NCBI RefSeq assembly: GCF_040802235.1
Contig: NC_133166.1
Location: 310,001 to 374,000, forward strand
DNA from: Manis javanica
Lineage: Eukaryota; Chordata; Mammalia; Pholidota; Manidae
DNA: 64,000 nucleotides
Direction: 5' to 3'
Part shown: piece after piece, positions 11,103 to 22,682 of the stretch
Numbering within the stretch: position 1 is the first letter of the stretch
Layout of the letters: each line of letters opens with the position of its first letter
The notes under the pieces: generated by a model
What the model saw: only the letters and a program-made list of their open reading frames with translations
The model's database searches: none
Told to the model about the DNA's origin: nothing
Translations under genes and position numbers: made by a program

Positions 11103-11884
11103 AGGTGCTATTGACTGTCAGCTGGGAGGCCCAAACATTTCACTTGCTACTGTCCTTTCTTTACTGGGACAACTGCGACCCCTATTGGCGTGTGTTGGGT
11201 AATTGCATGTAGGCTGGGTCTTTGTGTCTTGCCCGGCAGAAGTGTAGGAATTTTCCTTTGCCTTTCTGTGGGCGTGTTTTGCCCTAGGCTGTTTCTCTGC
11301 TTCAGCAGCACCAGCAGGGGTAATGGACTGGGGGGGGCGCTGTTTGGCTGTTTACCTCCGTGAGGGGTCTCAGAGCTGTTGCCCAGGGGTTTAGTGTGCC
11401 CAGTTTTCCCTGTAATTTCCAGCCACTGGGCTGTGACTGTGTTGTTTCCATATAGCTTTTAAATCCCTGTCCCTTTAAGACTTTCAAAGAGCACTGTCTT
11501 TTCTTTGTCACAGGGGCATCAGCTTCGGCACCCGCTCAGAGGTTTTGCAGCCCTGTTTCCCTAGTTTCCAGCCCTCCATGCATGCACTGTGTCTGTGCTC
11601 TGGTGCGGTGGCTGGGGCTGGGTGTCTAGCAGTCCTGGGCTCCCTCTCCCTCCCTCTGGGAGCTGGGGGGAGGTGTGCTGGGGAACCGCCGGCCAGGGCT
11701 TGTATCTTACCCCTTTCACCAGGCACTGGGCTCTCGCACGTGTCGATGTAGTCAGGCTGTTGTCCTGTGTCTTCTGGTCTCTCTTTTAGGATTAGTTGTA
11801 TTTGTTGTATTTTCAAAAATATATATGTTTTTGGGAGGAGATTCCCACTGTCCTACTCATGCCGCCATGTTGGCTCCGCCCCCT
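11103..11884 (-). promoter_or_regulatory. L1 5' UTR / internal promoter remnant
   Basis: This GC-rich segment lies upstream of ORF1. The distal end carries a YY1-like site (11,861-11,873) about 12-24 bp from the element edge, the place where L1 internal promoters keep it. Several overlapping open frames here (11,508-11,902) reflect base composition, not genes. Confidence 0.7.
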
Positions 11885-11898
11885 CCTTCAGCAAATTT
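11885..11898. repeat. Target-site duplication, right copy
   Basis: CCTTCAGCAAATTT, partner of 4030-4043 with two mismatches. It marks the 5' edge of the - strand L1, and the olfactory-receptor unit continues directly after it. Confidence 0.65.
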
Positions 11899-12117
11899 TT
11901 AAATACCTCTTTCAATTCTTATGGGAACTCATTCTTAGTTGAGAACTTGATGCACTGAACAGGTACGCCCTGATAATGTGAGATGAAAAGCTGCTGTTTT
12001 TCCACCAGAACAGTGAGCATTTCCCTTTTTTCTGGTGCTCAGTGGAGAAAAAATGTGGCACATAGGAGAATTGTAATGCTAGCACATTTCACTTGAGTCA
12101 GCAATGAATTCTGTTGT

Positions 12118-12134
12118 CTCTTTTCTGATCTTAG
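12118..12134 (+). other. Splice acceptor before OR gene 1
   Basis: A pyrimidine-rich run ending TCTTTTCTGATCTTAG has its AG at 12,133-12,134, 13 bp before the start codon. The same tract and spacing occur before the other two receptors (AG at 25,375-25,376 and 47,405-47,406). Olfactory receptor genes typically splice an untranslated 5' exon to a coding exon at such a site. The upstream exon was not located. Confidence 0.65.
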
Positions 12135-12147
12135 GAGCAGCAAGGCT

Positions 12148-13086
12148 ATGTTTAGGAGAGAAAATATTACAGAGATCACCTACTTCATTCTCTTGGGGTT
12201 TTCAGATTTTCCCAGAATGAAAGCAATGCTCTTTGTCGTGTTCCTGGTGATCTACGTTACAACTCTGACTTGGAACCTGAGCCTCATCATCTTAATAAGG
12301 ATGGATTCTCACCTCCACATACCCATGTACTTCTTCCTCAGTAACCTGTCCTTCCTAGACATCTGCTATGTGACCTCCACAGCCCCCAAGATGCTCTCTG
12401 ACTTCTTCCAAGAAAAACATACTATCACCGTAGTGGGTTGTGCTGTTCAGTACTTCTTCTTTGCAGCCCTGGGACTGAGTGAGTCTTGTGTCATGACAGC
12501 CATGGCTTATGACCGCTATGTTGCCATTTGTAATCCACTTCTCTATTCATCAATTATGTCACCCACCCTCTGCATTGGGATGGTGCTGGGATCCTATATG
12601 GCTGGAATCTCTGGTTCTGTATCCCAACAGTGTGCCATCCTTCAACTCCACTTCTGTGGGCCTAATGTCATCCACCACTTCTTCTGTGACATGCCCCAAT
12701 TGTTAGTCCTTTCCTGCAATGACACTTTCTCTGCCAAACTCATACTTGCTATAGTAACAATGATCTTTGCAATAATAAATGTCCTTGTTATCCTGATATC
12801 CTATGTCTATATTGTCATCTCCATTATGAAGATCACTACAGCTAAAGGCAGGTCCAAGGCTTTCAACACCTGTGCTTCTCACCTGACAGCAGTTTCCTTC
12901 TTCTATATCTCAAGTAGCTTTGTCTATTTGAGGTCCAGCTCTGGTGGGTCTTCCAATTTTGACAGATTTGCATCAGTCTTCTATACAGTGATGATTCCCA
13001 TGTTGAATCCCTTGATTTACAGTCTGAGGAACAAGGAAATCAAAGATGCCTTGAAGAGGTTGCAGAAGAAGGGAGGGTATTACTGA
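12148..13086 (+). CDS. OR5AN1-like: Olfactory receptor, OR5AN1-like, paralog 1 (312 aa)
   Basis: An odorant-sensing seven-transmembrane GPCR of olfactory-neuron cilia, expected to couple to Golf and adenylyl cyclase 3. The coding exon is intact and of usual length. It has an N-glycosylation site at N6 (NIT), PMYFFLSNLSFLD at 59-71, C98 and C180 for the conserved disulfide with extra loop cysteines C170 and C190, MAYDRYVAIC at 119-128, SY at 219-220, KAFNTCASHLTAV at 237-249 and PMLNPLIYSLRN at 284-295. The N-terminus (NITEITYFILLGFSDFPR) and TM1 WN instead of GN match human OR5AN1 as I remember it. Compared with its paralogs it has FYISSSF for FYTSGMF before TM7 and a lysine (K197) in TM5, so its ligand range may differ. 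The start is the first ATG after the splice acceptor. Confidence 0.95.
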   Translation: MFRRENITEITYFILLGFSDFPRMKAMLFVVFLVIYVTTLTWNLSLIILIRMDSHLHIPMYFFLSNLSFLDICYVTSTAPKMLSDFFQEKHTITVVGCAVQYFFFAALGLSESCVMTAMAYDRYVAICNPLLYSSIMSPTLCIGMVLGSYMAGISGSVSQQCAILQLHFCGPNVIHHFFCDMPQLLVLSCNDTFSAKLILAIVTMIFAIINVLVILISYVYIVISIMKITTAKGRSKAFNTCASHLTAVSFFYISSSFVYLRSSSGGSSNFDRFASVFYTVMIPMLNPLIYSLRNKEIKDALKRLQKKGGYY

Positions 13087-14780
13087 CTTCACTGTTTGTA
13101 TGATTTTTTAACATGTTTTCTCTTCAGAATCATCTTAACTCACAATACTGAGCATATGAATAGACTGTTACAAATTTCACAGTGTCTTTGGATAAAATAG
13201 GTTTAATCTGATATAAGTTATATACCAAAATGGACCAATACGTGGTACAAATCCACACACACAGTATATTTTTAAGTCTTGGAGCTTCATTACTTTCAGT
13301 CTACATGAGGAATGGTCTCCTCATTTATTAACATGTCCACATTTATTTGTGAAACATCAAGACTTAAAAACTTTTGGCCTCTTCTTGATTATGAGACTGA
13401 ACCCTGAGAGAAACCTGGCATAGGCTCCAGGAGTGTAAAAACCCTGTCTGCTAAATATTCTAATGCAATTACACGATAGTGATTAATGTTCATTTCTGTG
13501 TCTGACCAGATTTGGAGTAAACCAAGGTAGGGTTTGGGCATTAGGACAGAAAGAAAGCTATGAAATTGGTCTGATTAAGCCTCCTGGAAACAGCAGCCTG
13601 AGACAGCTAGTGTTTGTGTAAGGTGTCTTTCAGCAGTAACCATCTAATAAATTTTTGGTCACATCCTCATGTCTACCAGCTCTAGTCTGTGCAAGGAGGA
13701 AATTCCAGACATAAAGGATTCCAGCACTCATATAGTTGAATAGACCCAAGGATGTGGAACCTGCAGTGCCACATACTTATGACTGTAGTGATTCAGTTTC
13801 TCACATTTAGTATCGAGTCAGGGTTTTTGATTGAGATATATTCAAATTCCATGTCACAGCCAATAGTAATTTCTGAGAGTTTGCATTCAAACCTCTCTTT
13901 CTTTCCTGAATTAAATCCGAAAAATTCACCTTTATTTACATAGCCAATGGTTTGCATTATCAAATATTTTCTGATACTTCAGCATCTGTTTATGTTTGGT
14001 AAGAGGAGCCTCGTGTGAGAGTTCATTTTTACAATAGAGCTACTGAATATTCAATATTGCCAAAATGAAGAATAAATAGAATAATCTGGTACACAGCCTC
14101 TCCTATTGTCCATGCTCTTCATTTTATGTTTTAATGATTCATGCTTAAAGAGTGATACAATGGATGGGGTAGAATGGTTCGAGTTACTTTAACTCGATAT
14201 GTTCCTGAAGCCCTTAAATACCAAGGAAGAAGATAGACAGTAGGATAGGCAGGGTTCTCACCTCCGGCCGGGTTATATAAAGCTTCTGGTCTTTGTGGTC
14301 TGGTTAAAAGAATAACATATGTAATAGCACCGACTATTGATTTGCCTGATTGATATCAGACTGAAATAAGCTTATACAAAACAGACGTCATTGCAATTGC
14401 ATATTATTGTTAATTCATTTGGTCTCAATGTTGTTTTGGGTCTCAGTTTTGATGAGTGATATGTTATTTTATTTAATTAAAGAGTATAAGTGAAGAAGTA
14501 TTTGAAGGCTTTACCATGTCTTTCATGAGCTTCCACACGGCCAGAATTGAGCAAAGGGGAATTATTGCACCTCTGGGAAAGTATGTGAGGGCTTCCCCCC
14601 TGCCATGGAAAGAATGCAGTGTGAATACATCTGTGGCTCCATGCAGGCACATGCATGCTCTCTGAAGCACTGCTTCTTAAAAATGTACAGAAATGTGTGA
14701 CAATTCTGTGTGTAAGGGTTCTTGAAGTCTTTCTCATGAGATAGACCTCCGTGAGGTTTATAATAGAGTATTGAATATAA
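13087..14780 (+). repeat. Olfactory-receptor duplicon unit 1, downstream flank
   Basis: No gene is seen. Blocks match the downstream flanks of receptors 2 and 3 in the same order, for example GGCCTCTTCTTGATTATGAG (13,377) with counterparts near 26,610 and 48,650, CCTCCTGGAAACAGCAGCCTGAG (13,581) with counterparts near 26,837 and 48,870, and the TGAAGGCTTTACCATG region (14,500) with one near 27,722. This shows the tandem duplication extended at least 1.7 kb past the stop codon. Confidence 0.7.
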
Positions 14781-15815
14781 TCACTATGCAGTGCATTCGA
14801 CCTCCAGATTTGTCTTTAAGTGCAAGTATGTATACTTTAATAACATCTCCTCAATTCTCTTGCTCTCAAGCTACTTGTAACCACCATTTTATTCTCTGTT
14901 TCAATGAATTTGACTTTTAAGATTCCACATACTAATGATATTGTACATTAGAGACATTATTCTCTGGCTTAATTCACTTGACATAATGATCCCAAATTCC
15001 ATCCATGTTGTCACAAATTATAGTATTTCCTTACTCTCATAGCTCAATAACATTCCACCGTTTGTATCTGCTGTGTCTGCTTCGCCCATTCATCCATCGA
15101 CAAGCACTTTGCTCTTGTTCAATAAACATGTTCAATAAACATGTGCATGTGCATGTGGATATCTTTTAGTATTCTGTTTTTTTTCCCACTGTATATTTAG
15201 ACAGAAGCAGAATTGCTGGGTCATATGGCATCCCCAATTTTTGCATTTGGGTAACCTCCACACTACTTTTAATAGTGGCTAAAAGAATTTACATTCCCAA
15301 AAGGAGTCTATAAGGGCTCATTTTCTACACGTCCTCACCAACACATGATATCTCTTGTCTTGATAACAGCCATTCTAAAGGTGTGAGATGTGTTTCATTT
15401 TGGTTTTTCTTTTTGCATTTCCCAGGGTGTTCATGATGTTCAGCACATTTGTTATATATGGCCTTTAGTATGTTGAGGTATGTTCCTTTTATATCCAATT
15501 TGTTGATGGATTTAATAATGAAAGTGTTGTATTCTGTTAATGCTTTTTCAACATATTTTCAGATGATCATATGATATCTATCTTTTGTTCTGTTAATGCA
15601 GGGCCTCAAAGTTATTCATTTTTATATGTTGAACCATCCTTGCATCTCAGGGATAAATTCTTCTTGATCATGATGTATGATCTTTTTGATGTGTTGTTGA
15701 AATACATTTATTAATATTTTGTTAAGAGTTTTTGCATCTATACCATCAGAGCCATTGGTATGTAATTTTGAGTTCTCCCAGCTTCTCTTTGAATAGGGAA
15801 GAGGTTGCACCCAAT
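14781..15815 (-). mobile_element. Old L1 fragments (3' end plus RT piece)
   Basis: Antisense L1 ORF2 C-terminal and 3' sequence at 14,781-15,450 (TTCCATCCATGTTGTCACAAAT, TGGGTCATATGGCA, CACCAACACATGATAT) jumps near 15,450 to antisense RT sequence (GGCCTTTAGTATGTTGAGGTA, then CATCCTTGCATCTCAGGGATAAA), so the part between was deleted or two pieces are joined. The left piece also exists at the equivalent place after receptor 2 (about 28,000), so it predates that duplication. Confidence 0.75.
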
Positions 15816-15849
15816 AGCCAGTGTCCCAACTTTAAAGACTCTGAGGAAT

Positions 15850-18800
15850 GAAACCCCAAAACATCTAGTTCTGAAATCCAACTGGACTTAAATGCAGAAG
15901 ACCCATTGGAGCATAGAGGCACTTCTCCATGATTTTCTCCCAGGTCTTAGTAAAGGGACAGCATTCAGAAACATCCAATTCACAGCATCTCAATGGAAAA
16001 GATCTATTTTCATATTGTAAAAGCTGCAGACCATGAATGAGGCTTCTAATTTGACACACACCTACAGAGAGAATGCAATCCTTACTGGAGTCCAGGGAGA
16101 TCTGCAAGTACCATCCTCACATTCCCACACTTTCCCACTCCAGGTAAACAGTCTCTCCCGGGAAGGTGCCTGTGCACACACCTCATGCCCTAGCTTCTGT
16201 GATTGCTGCTCAGAGGAACATCCCATGTCAGCCTAGCCCTGTTGGTTATTGCCACTTGCACATGAGTCCCACACGACTGAAGCCCACAAGGAAGTAGTTC
16301 TTAACTAATTATCAACCCCAGAGACTAGTGCAGAGGGTATAGAAAGAAACACCCAAGTCTAGTATTTCTCGAAAAGAAATCTATTTATTTACTTTCCAAA
16401 TGCTTCCTGAGTGTTTTGTTCCAGTCACCCTGCATCTAGTTGTTGAAAGAGATCCTCCACTTCAGGTCACTGACAGTTCTTGTTATGCTATGAACTACAA
16501 GGAGCTACTGGGAAGACCAAAGGCTCCTGGAAAACCACAAAGGACTGAGGGATGACTATGAGGTAGGGCCTGGATGGATGATAACTTTCATCTACATAAG
16601 ACAGCCTTTGTGGACTACAAGAGGTGGCTGTTTTATTTATGTACCGAAACCAACACAGAGAATCAAGAAAAATGAAGAAACAGAGCAAACAAACAAAAAA
16701 AGAACATTAAACTCCAGAAATAGACCTCATTGAAATAGGGATAAGTGACTTACCTGATAAACAGTTCACTTATGGGGATAAAGGTGTTCACCAAGGTTAG
16801 GAAAACAATGCATGAACAAAATGAGAATTTCAGCCAAGAGTTGCAAAATAAAAGAAATAGAATCACATAGATGCACAGTAAAATAAACTCAGAAATTCAA
16901 AATAGATTCAATAGCATACTGGACAAAGTAGAAAAATAGTCACTGATATTGAAGATAGGTCAATGCAATTCATCCTTGTAGAAGAGCAAAATGAATAAAG
17001 AATGGAAAAAGTGAAGATAGCTTCAGGTACTTATGGGACACCATCAAACAAACACATCAATATTTGCATTCTAGAAGTTGCAGATGGGAAGAGAAAGTGA
17101 AATGGGTGAAAGCTTATTTCAATAAATAATGGTTGAAAATATCCCCTACCAGAAGAAAAAACAGACATCCAGATCTAGGAATCTCAGAGTACTCCAAATA
17201 ATGTAAATCCAAAAAGAACCAAACTACAATGTATTATAAATAAAATATAAAAATATTAAAACAAGGAATCTTAAAACGGAAAGAGAAAAACAACCTGTTA
17301 TGTACAAGAGTACCTGTGGAAGACTATCAGTAAATTTTCCAGCAGAAATGTTGCAGGCCTAAGAGAGAATGGCACAATATATTCAATGAGCTGAGAAATA
17401 TGCCATCAAAGAACAGTCTACAGGATAAGCTGTCCTTCATAGTTGAAGGAGAGATAGAGAGTTTTCCAGACAAGAAACCCTAAAGATTTCATTACAAGTA
17501 GATTGGTTTTGCAAGTGATTCTAAATGAACTTCTTCACGTAGAAATGAAAACTTCCTAGTTAGTAATACGAACCATATGAAAATGTAACTCTCACTGGAA
17601 AGGTAAAACTAGTTAAGTTCAGATACACTAATGTCATTGTAGTGGTATGTACCTTATAAATCTAGCATGAAGAGTGAAAGACAAAATTAGAGACACAACT
17701 ATAAGCACAAAAATTTGTTACTGGATACACATGATAAAAAATGATGTAAGTTTTTGCATCAAAAACATAAAATGTGGAGTCAGAAGGGTAACACTGTAGT
17801 TTTAGTGTGTGTGTTAGAGCTTAAGTTGTTTTCAGCTTCTAATTGACTGTTATAACTATAATAGATGTTTTATATAAGCCTCATGATAACAAAGAGCCAA
17901 AACCTCTAGGAAATACACAAAGAGAAAAGAATTTAAGCATAGCAGTAGAGAAAATCACTAAATCACTGAGGAAGAGAGCAAAAAGAGAAGAAAAGAATGG
18001 AAGGATCACAAAACAGCCAGAAAACAATGAACAAAGTGACAATGGTAAGTCCACACCTCTCAATAATACTTTAACTGTACCAGGACTTTCTCCAGTGAAA
18101 CACACTGAATGTCTGAATATATGAAAAAACAAAGCCCAACTCTGTGCTGCTTAACAAAGACTCATTACAGCCTTGGAGGCACAGATAGACGGGAGGCGAA
18201 GGGATGAGCAAAGAAAATGCATGTAAATGGAGACCAAAGAAAGAGGAGATAGCTATAGTTACATCAGAAAGGAGACTTTTAGGCAGAGACTGAGAAGAGA
18301 CAAGAAGGTTATTATATAATAATAATAAAGTGGTCCATCCAGCAGGAGGATATAGCATTTGTCAGTATTTATGTCCCCTATAGAGGAGCACTTATATAAA
18401 GAAGACAGATATTAACAGAGATGAAGGGAGAGCTAGACAGCAATACAATAAGAGCAGAGAGCTTCATCACCCCACTTTCAACAATGGATCGATCATCCAG
18501 ATGGACTGCCAGCAATGGAACATTGGAGTTAAGCCACATGTTAGGACAGATGGACTTAACAGATATGTACAAGCATTTCATCTAAAGGAGGCAGCATAGA
18601 CATTGTTCTATGGTTATTTGTAAGCTTCTCCAGAATAGACCAGATGTTAGGCCACAAAACAGACCTTAATATATTTAAGAAGATTGAGATCCTATCAAGT
18701 ATCCTTTCCAACCACAATGGTAAGAATTCAAGTAGAAGAAAAAGGTGGAAGTTTCATAATATGAGGTGATTTAACAATATGCTATTGCACATCAGGGTGT

Positions 18801-19735
18801 CAGAGAAGTCATCAAAAGAGACAGAAAGTAATGTCCTAGTTGAATGAAACGGAAATACAACATACCAAAGTTTACGGAATGCAGCAAAGCCATTCTAGAT
18901 GGGAAGTTCATAACGATGAATACCTGCATTAACGAAGGTCATTAAAATAACCTAAGATTATAATGTATGTAACCATAACTAAGTAGTAGAAGGAAGGAAA
19001 TAACAAAGTTCAGAGTGGAAGTATATATAATCAAACTGAAGGATAGTAGGAAAGATTAGTGAAACTAAGCACTGCCTATTTAAACTGATAAACAAAACAG
19101 GCAAACATTTAGCTATACTCATCAACAGAAAGAGACAGGACTGAAATACATAAATTTATAAATGAAAGAAAAGATATTAAAAGTGATACCACAGAAATAC
19201 TAAGCACAATAAGAGACTACCATGAACAATTATAAACCAACAAACAGGGCCAGCTAGAAGAAATGGACAAATGGTAGAAACACACAGTTCACCAAGACTG
19301 AATCATGAGGAAATTAAAAATCTCAATAGACCAATTAGCAAGAAGACTGAATCAGTCATCAAAAACTTCCTACCAAAATTTCAGAACCAAATGGCTTCAC
19401 TGGTGGAGTCTATGAAACATTTAAAGAAGAATTATTGAGAATCCTTCTCAAATTCTTCCAAAAAGTGGAAGAGGAAGTAACACTTCTAAACCCATTTTAT
19501 GAGGGCAGCATTTAAACGATACCAGAAATGGGCATGGACAGTAATAGAAAAGAAAGAAAGTTCAATATCTAAATGAACATAGGTGCAAAAGTCCTCATAA
19601 AAATATTGGCAAACTGAATTGAACAATACTTTAAAAGGTCATACACCATGACCGAATATAGTACATTACAACCCATGACTTACTTATAACTGAAATTTTA
19701 TATTTTTGATTCCATTCAAATGAGCACCATTAAAA
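15850..19735 (+). mobile_element. Old L1 (L1M-like), 5' half
   Basis: On the + strand there are 5'-UTR-like sequence (15,850-16,650), an eroded ORF1 region (about 16,700-18,600) and early ORF2 (about 18,600-19,735). The last contains phrases such as ACCATGAACAATTATAAACCAACA and AAATTCTTCCAAAAAGTGGA that are typical of old L1 ORF2. It ends where the homology between duplicon units 2 and 3 begins. The 3' half of a similar L1 lies at 31,010-33,600. No frame is intact; the small open frame 17,843-18,124 is part of this relic. Confidence 0.65.
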
Positions 19736-19859
19736 AAAAAGAGCCAAACAAAAATTGTAGGAATGATGTTATATAGATATATTAACTGAGGGATTAGCAA
19801 TACAGCATAATATATTAGATAGAATTCCAATTCAGAACACCAAAATTATATCTACTATT

Positions 19860-20234
19860 AATAGGAGGCATGCTGTGTGTGACACACTCCAATACGTGCT
19901 GCGTAATCATTATCTAATTTGATTATCTCTATGAAGAGCTACTTAATGAAGTAGCCACTACTATCAGCTCTATTTTATAGGTGCCAGTAGTGAGGCGGGG
20001 AGAGGTTAATTTGCTCGAGGTCACAAACCAGCAAGTGGAAAGCCAGAATTCCACCCACCTTGGCTGATACCAATGTTCATATTGGAACCATCAAAAGTCA
20101 TGATTCTGTCATGAATTCATTTCATTGTATCCCTTATTGCCTCAATTTCCTCACTTATGCTTAGAAAATAATGCCATGTCTGCCCTACAGGTTTGCTTTG
20201 ATGATTGTTTAAGATCAGGTACTTGAAAAATGTG

Positions 20235-20290
<56 letters not shown>

Positions 20291-20310
20291 GGGAGTGCTT
20301 TATAAACAGT
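19860..20310. repeat. MIR-like SINE remnant with TG microsatellite
   Basis: Sequence such as TATTTTATAGGTGCCAGTAGTGAGGCGGGGAGAGGTTAA followed by GGTCACAAACCAGCAAGTGG, then CCTCAATTTCCTCACTTATG, is MIR-type (written here in shorter pieces than 20 bases where motifs matter: GAGAGGTTAATTTG, AGGTCACAAACCAGC). The counterpart in unit 3 is at 34,730-35,160. Confidence 0.5.
20237..20287. repeat. (TG)n microsatellite
   Basis: About 25 TG units. The equivalent site in unit 3 (35,105-35,124) carries a (CA)n run on the same strand instead. Confidence 0.95.
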
Positions 20311-22682
20311 GAGGTATCCACAGACGTACTTTACTGTTCTGAAACTGTTTCCCAGCACGCTGTGTCATGTTCATGGAATATTTTATCTCTTCCTGTTTCA
20401 GATTCCTCATTTGGAAATTGAAGGTATCAGAGTAGGTGATCCCTAGGTATATAGCAGTTCTACTGACCCCACATTCGCTAAAACAAAAGCTACCAGCATG
20501 AGATCATGATAGGACCACGGGGAACTGGTGATTATATCAGAAGGCACGTGGCAAATTGGGGCATGAGATTAGCTGGGACAAAACCTCCCTGACAACCATG
20601 TCTCCAGAGAGCAAGTACCTGTGGGCTTTTTTCCCTGTAACTGTCTTTCTTCCTGGCACCGCTGCCCTTAGCAACACATTTAAAAGGACCCTCGGGTGTG
20701 GGCATCTCTCTCGCTGTGAGTGGACAGCCAGTTTATAGACTAGAGCTCCTGTCTTGGAGTGTAATAGGGCTCACTGAGAAAACCCTTTTGGAAAAGAAAT
20801 AAGCAGTTTCAACATTTGGTGAGATCTGTGTGTTCCTGAGGGATCTGGGTCAAGGTGACAGGGTAAGATTAGAGGGATCAGTGGATTCCGTGCTCTCTCA
20901 GTAGCCTTGGGATCCTCCCGGTAGGACTGTGCAGACGAGGTTTGTGGTCCTCAGTCTCCCCGTTCCTCAGTCTCCCGCCCCCTCACCTCCACACCCTCCC
21001 CTTAGGGCTCTTCCTGGGGTTTTCTCCTTATCCATGTTGTCTGTCCTTCAGTGAAAAGATTAACCTCTTACCTAACATTTCAGCTATTACTCTGGGGTGA
21101 GAGGCAGGTGTTGGTCTCTAGTTCTTCAGTTTCTTAAGGACGTAAATTTGAACTCTCTTGCCTTCTGTTTTTTTCACCTGTAAACTGGGGATAATAGGAT
21201 TATCTAGAATATAATAGGCAATGCCTCAAAATGCTAACAAATTTTAGAAGTTAATAAATGAGGACTTAATCAAAAATAATAATTTACTAAATTATAGGGG
21301 GATATCCTAAGTTTAAATATGTTTGTTTCCTAACTTTATCCATCCCAAAGACCCTTTTAACGTAATTTTTCCCTTGAGGATTCTGCTTTTATAATAATGA
21401 AAAATTTATTTCCATTTATATTTTAGCTCTGATTCATAATTTGCGAGAAGGGAAAGACAAGTTAGTTACTACATAATGATCTGAGAGAGGATTCTGGTAT
21501 AATTTCATTTCTTTTGAAATGCTGCAAATTCTCTGTTGTCATCTTCGAGGAGCCTCGTGATATACAGGCACTAGCTGGTTGACACAGTCTCAGAGACGCC
21601 CCCACCGAACACAGGTAGTTTTGCCCTCTTTCACCTTCTATTACTTGTATTTTCTCCATTCAGCGACATCCCGTCTTTCTTAACCCCACAGTATACTCTC
21701 CACAACCTTGTAAACTATGTCCTAAAGAGAGAAGGTTGGAAAAGTTTTTGTATTAACTCTATCCACATAGTAAAATCTCCAGCTTATATACATCAGTCAT
21801 CTTTTCTATTCCAACACCTTTTTATGAGTTAGTGAACACATGGAAAAAATTAATCAAATAGAGTGATTATATTTAGCATGTGTCCCCTTTTTTTTTAGCT
21901 TACCATATTTTAAAGTATATGTTTTCAGGGTCAGTTTTATCATGAATAAGTAAAACAACCCACCACTCCTCACTCTTTTTGGGCCCCTGATGGGTTAGGC
22001 AGAATGCATTTAGTTATGGTGCCTCTGTTCCCAGAATGTAATAAAACGAAGAATTTTAGTGCAACTGCTTGATCAAAGCTTGAATTATTTTCACAGGTTT
22101 GATCTATTATGTTAGTATTTTTGGAGATGGTATGTGTAGCAGTCCATGTTTCCAAAACATTTTCATTGAATCTAACTCCTCTTGGATGAAACATTTGAGA
22201 AATGACATGGCAGCACTCTATTCAAAGAGCAGCAGAAAGATTTCCAAGTTCATATAAACACAGTTGAGATGAAGCAAAGTAGGATATTTTGACTTCCACA
22301 TCCAAAAGAGCTTCAACAAGCCATTTATTAGTATAGTCAATATGTATTTACTGTTAAATGCAATTACTAATATGTTAGTATAACCAGATTCTTATTTAAT
22401 AAACCGGCTCCACTAGGCCATGTACTGTACATCATCATTATTACCATTTCAGCTGGTTTGGTGGTGGTGGAACATAAAAAGTGGCATCAGGAGTTGATAA
22501 TCCATCTGAGTGGGAGATAATGGAGCAGTACAAGATGAAAAGAGATGATCATTTATTAACAATATTCTTGGGTTAGAGACCATCTGTTTCAGTAATAATT
22601 ATATGAAGAGTCCCTGATGCTTCCGTATTAGCTCTGCCTTATTTTTCTTTCACAGAGAGGAAAGACTGTGGGAATGATAATT

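Larger units (their letters stand above)
5889..11884 (-). mobile_element. Full-length-like young L1 (LINE-1), inactivated
   Basis: About 6.0 kb with all L1 parts on the - strand: a 3' UTR (5889-6230, C-rich on the + strand), ORF2 (6234 to about 10,070), a short spacer, ORF1 (10,239 to about 11,102), and a GC-rich 5' UTR to 11,884. The 5' UTR starts with a YY1-type site, GCCGCCATGTTGG on the + strand at 11,861-11,873, as in many L1 promoters. Only a few stops and frameshifts interrupt ORF1 and ORF2, so it is younger than the other L1s here, but it cannot be autonomous. It lies inside the 4030-4043/11,885-11,898 duplication. Confidence 0.88.

Noticed and set aside
11508-11902. Overlapping GC-rich ORFs of 60-100 codons
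   Set aside because: They lie in the L1 5' UTR, show no domain, and occur in several frames at once, as expected from high GC and few stops.
11961-11966. CAGGTA splice donor just upstream of receptor 1 (also near 25,208)
   Set aside because: It would give an intron of only about 170 bp, and unit 3 lacks the donor. Olfactory receptor 5' exons are usually farther away.
12509-12706. A 65-codon alternate-frame ORF (also at 25,751-25,948 and 47,781-47,978) open in all three receptors
   Set aside because: It overlaps the DRY-to-loop region in another frame. Its conservation follows from the receptor coding sequence, and it has no independent signal.
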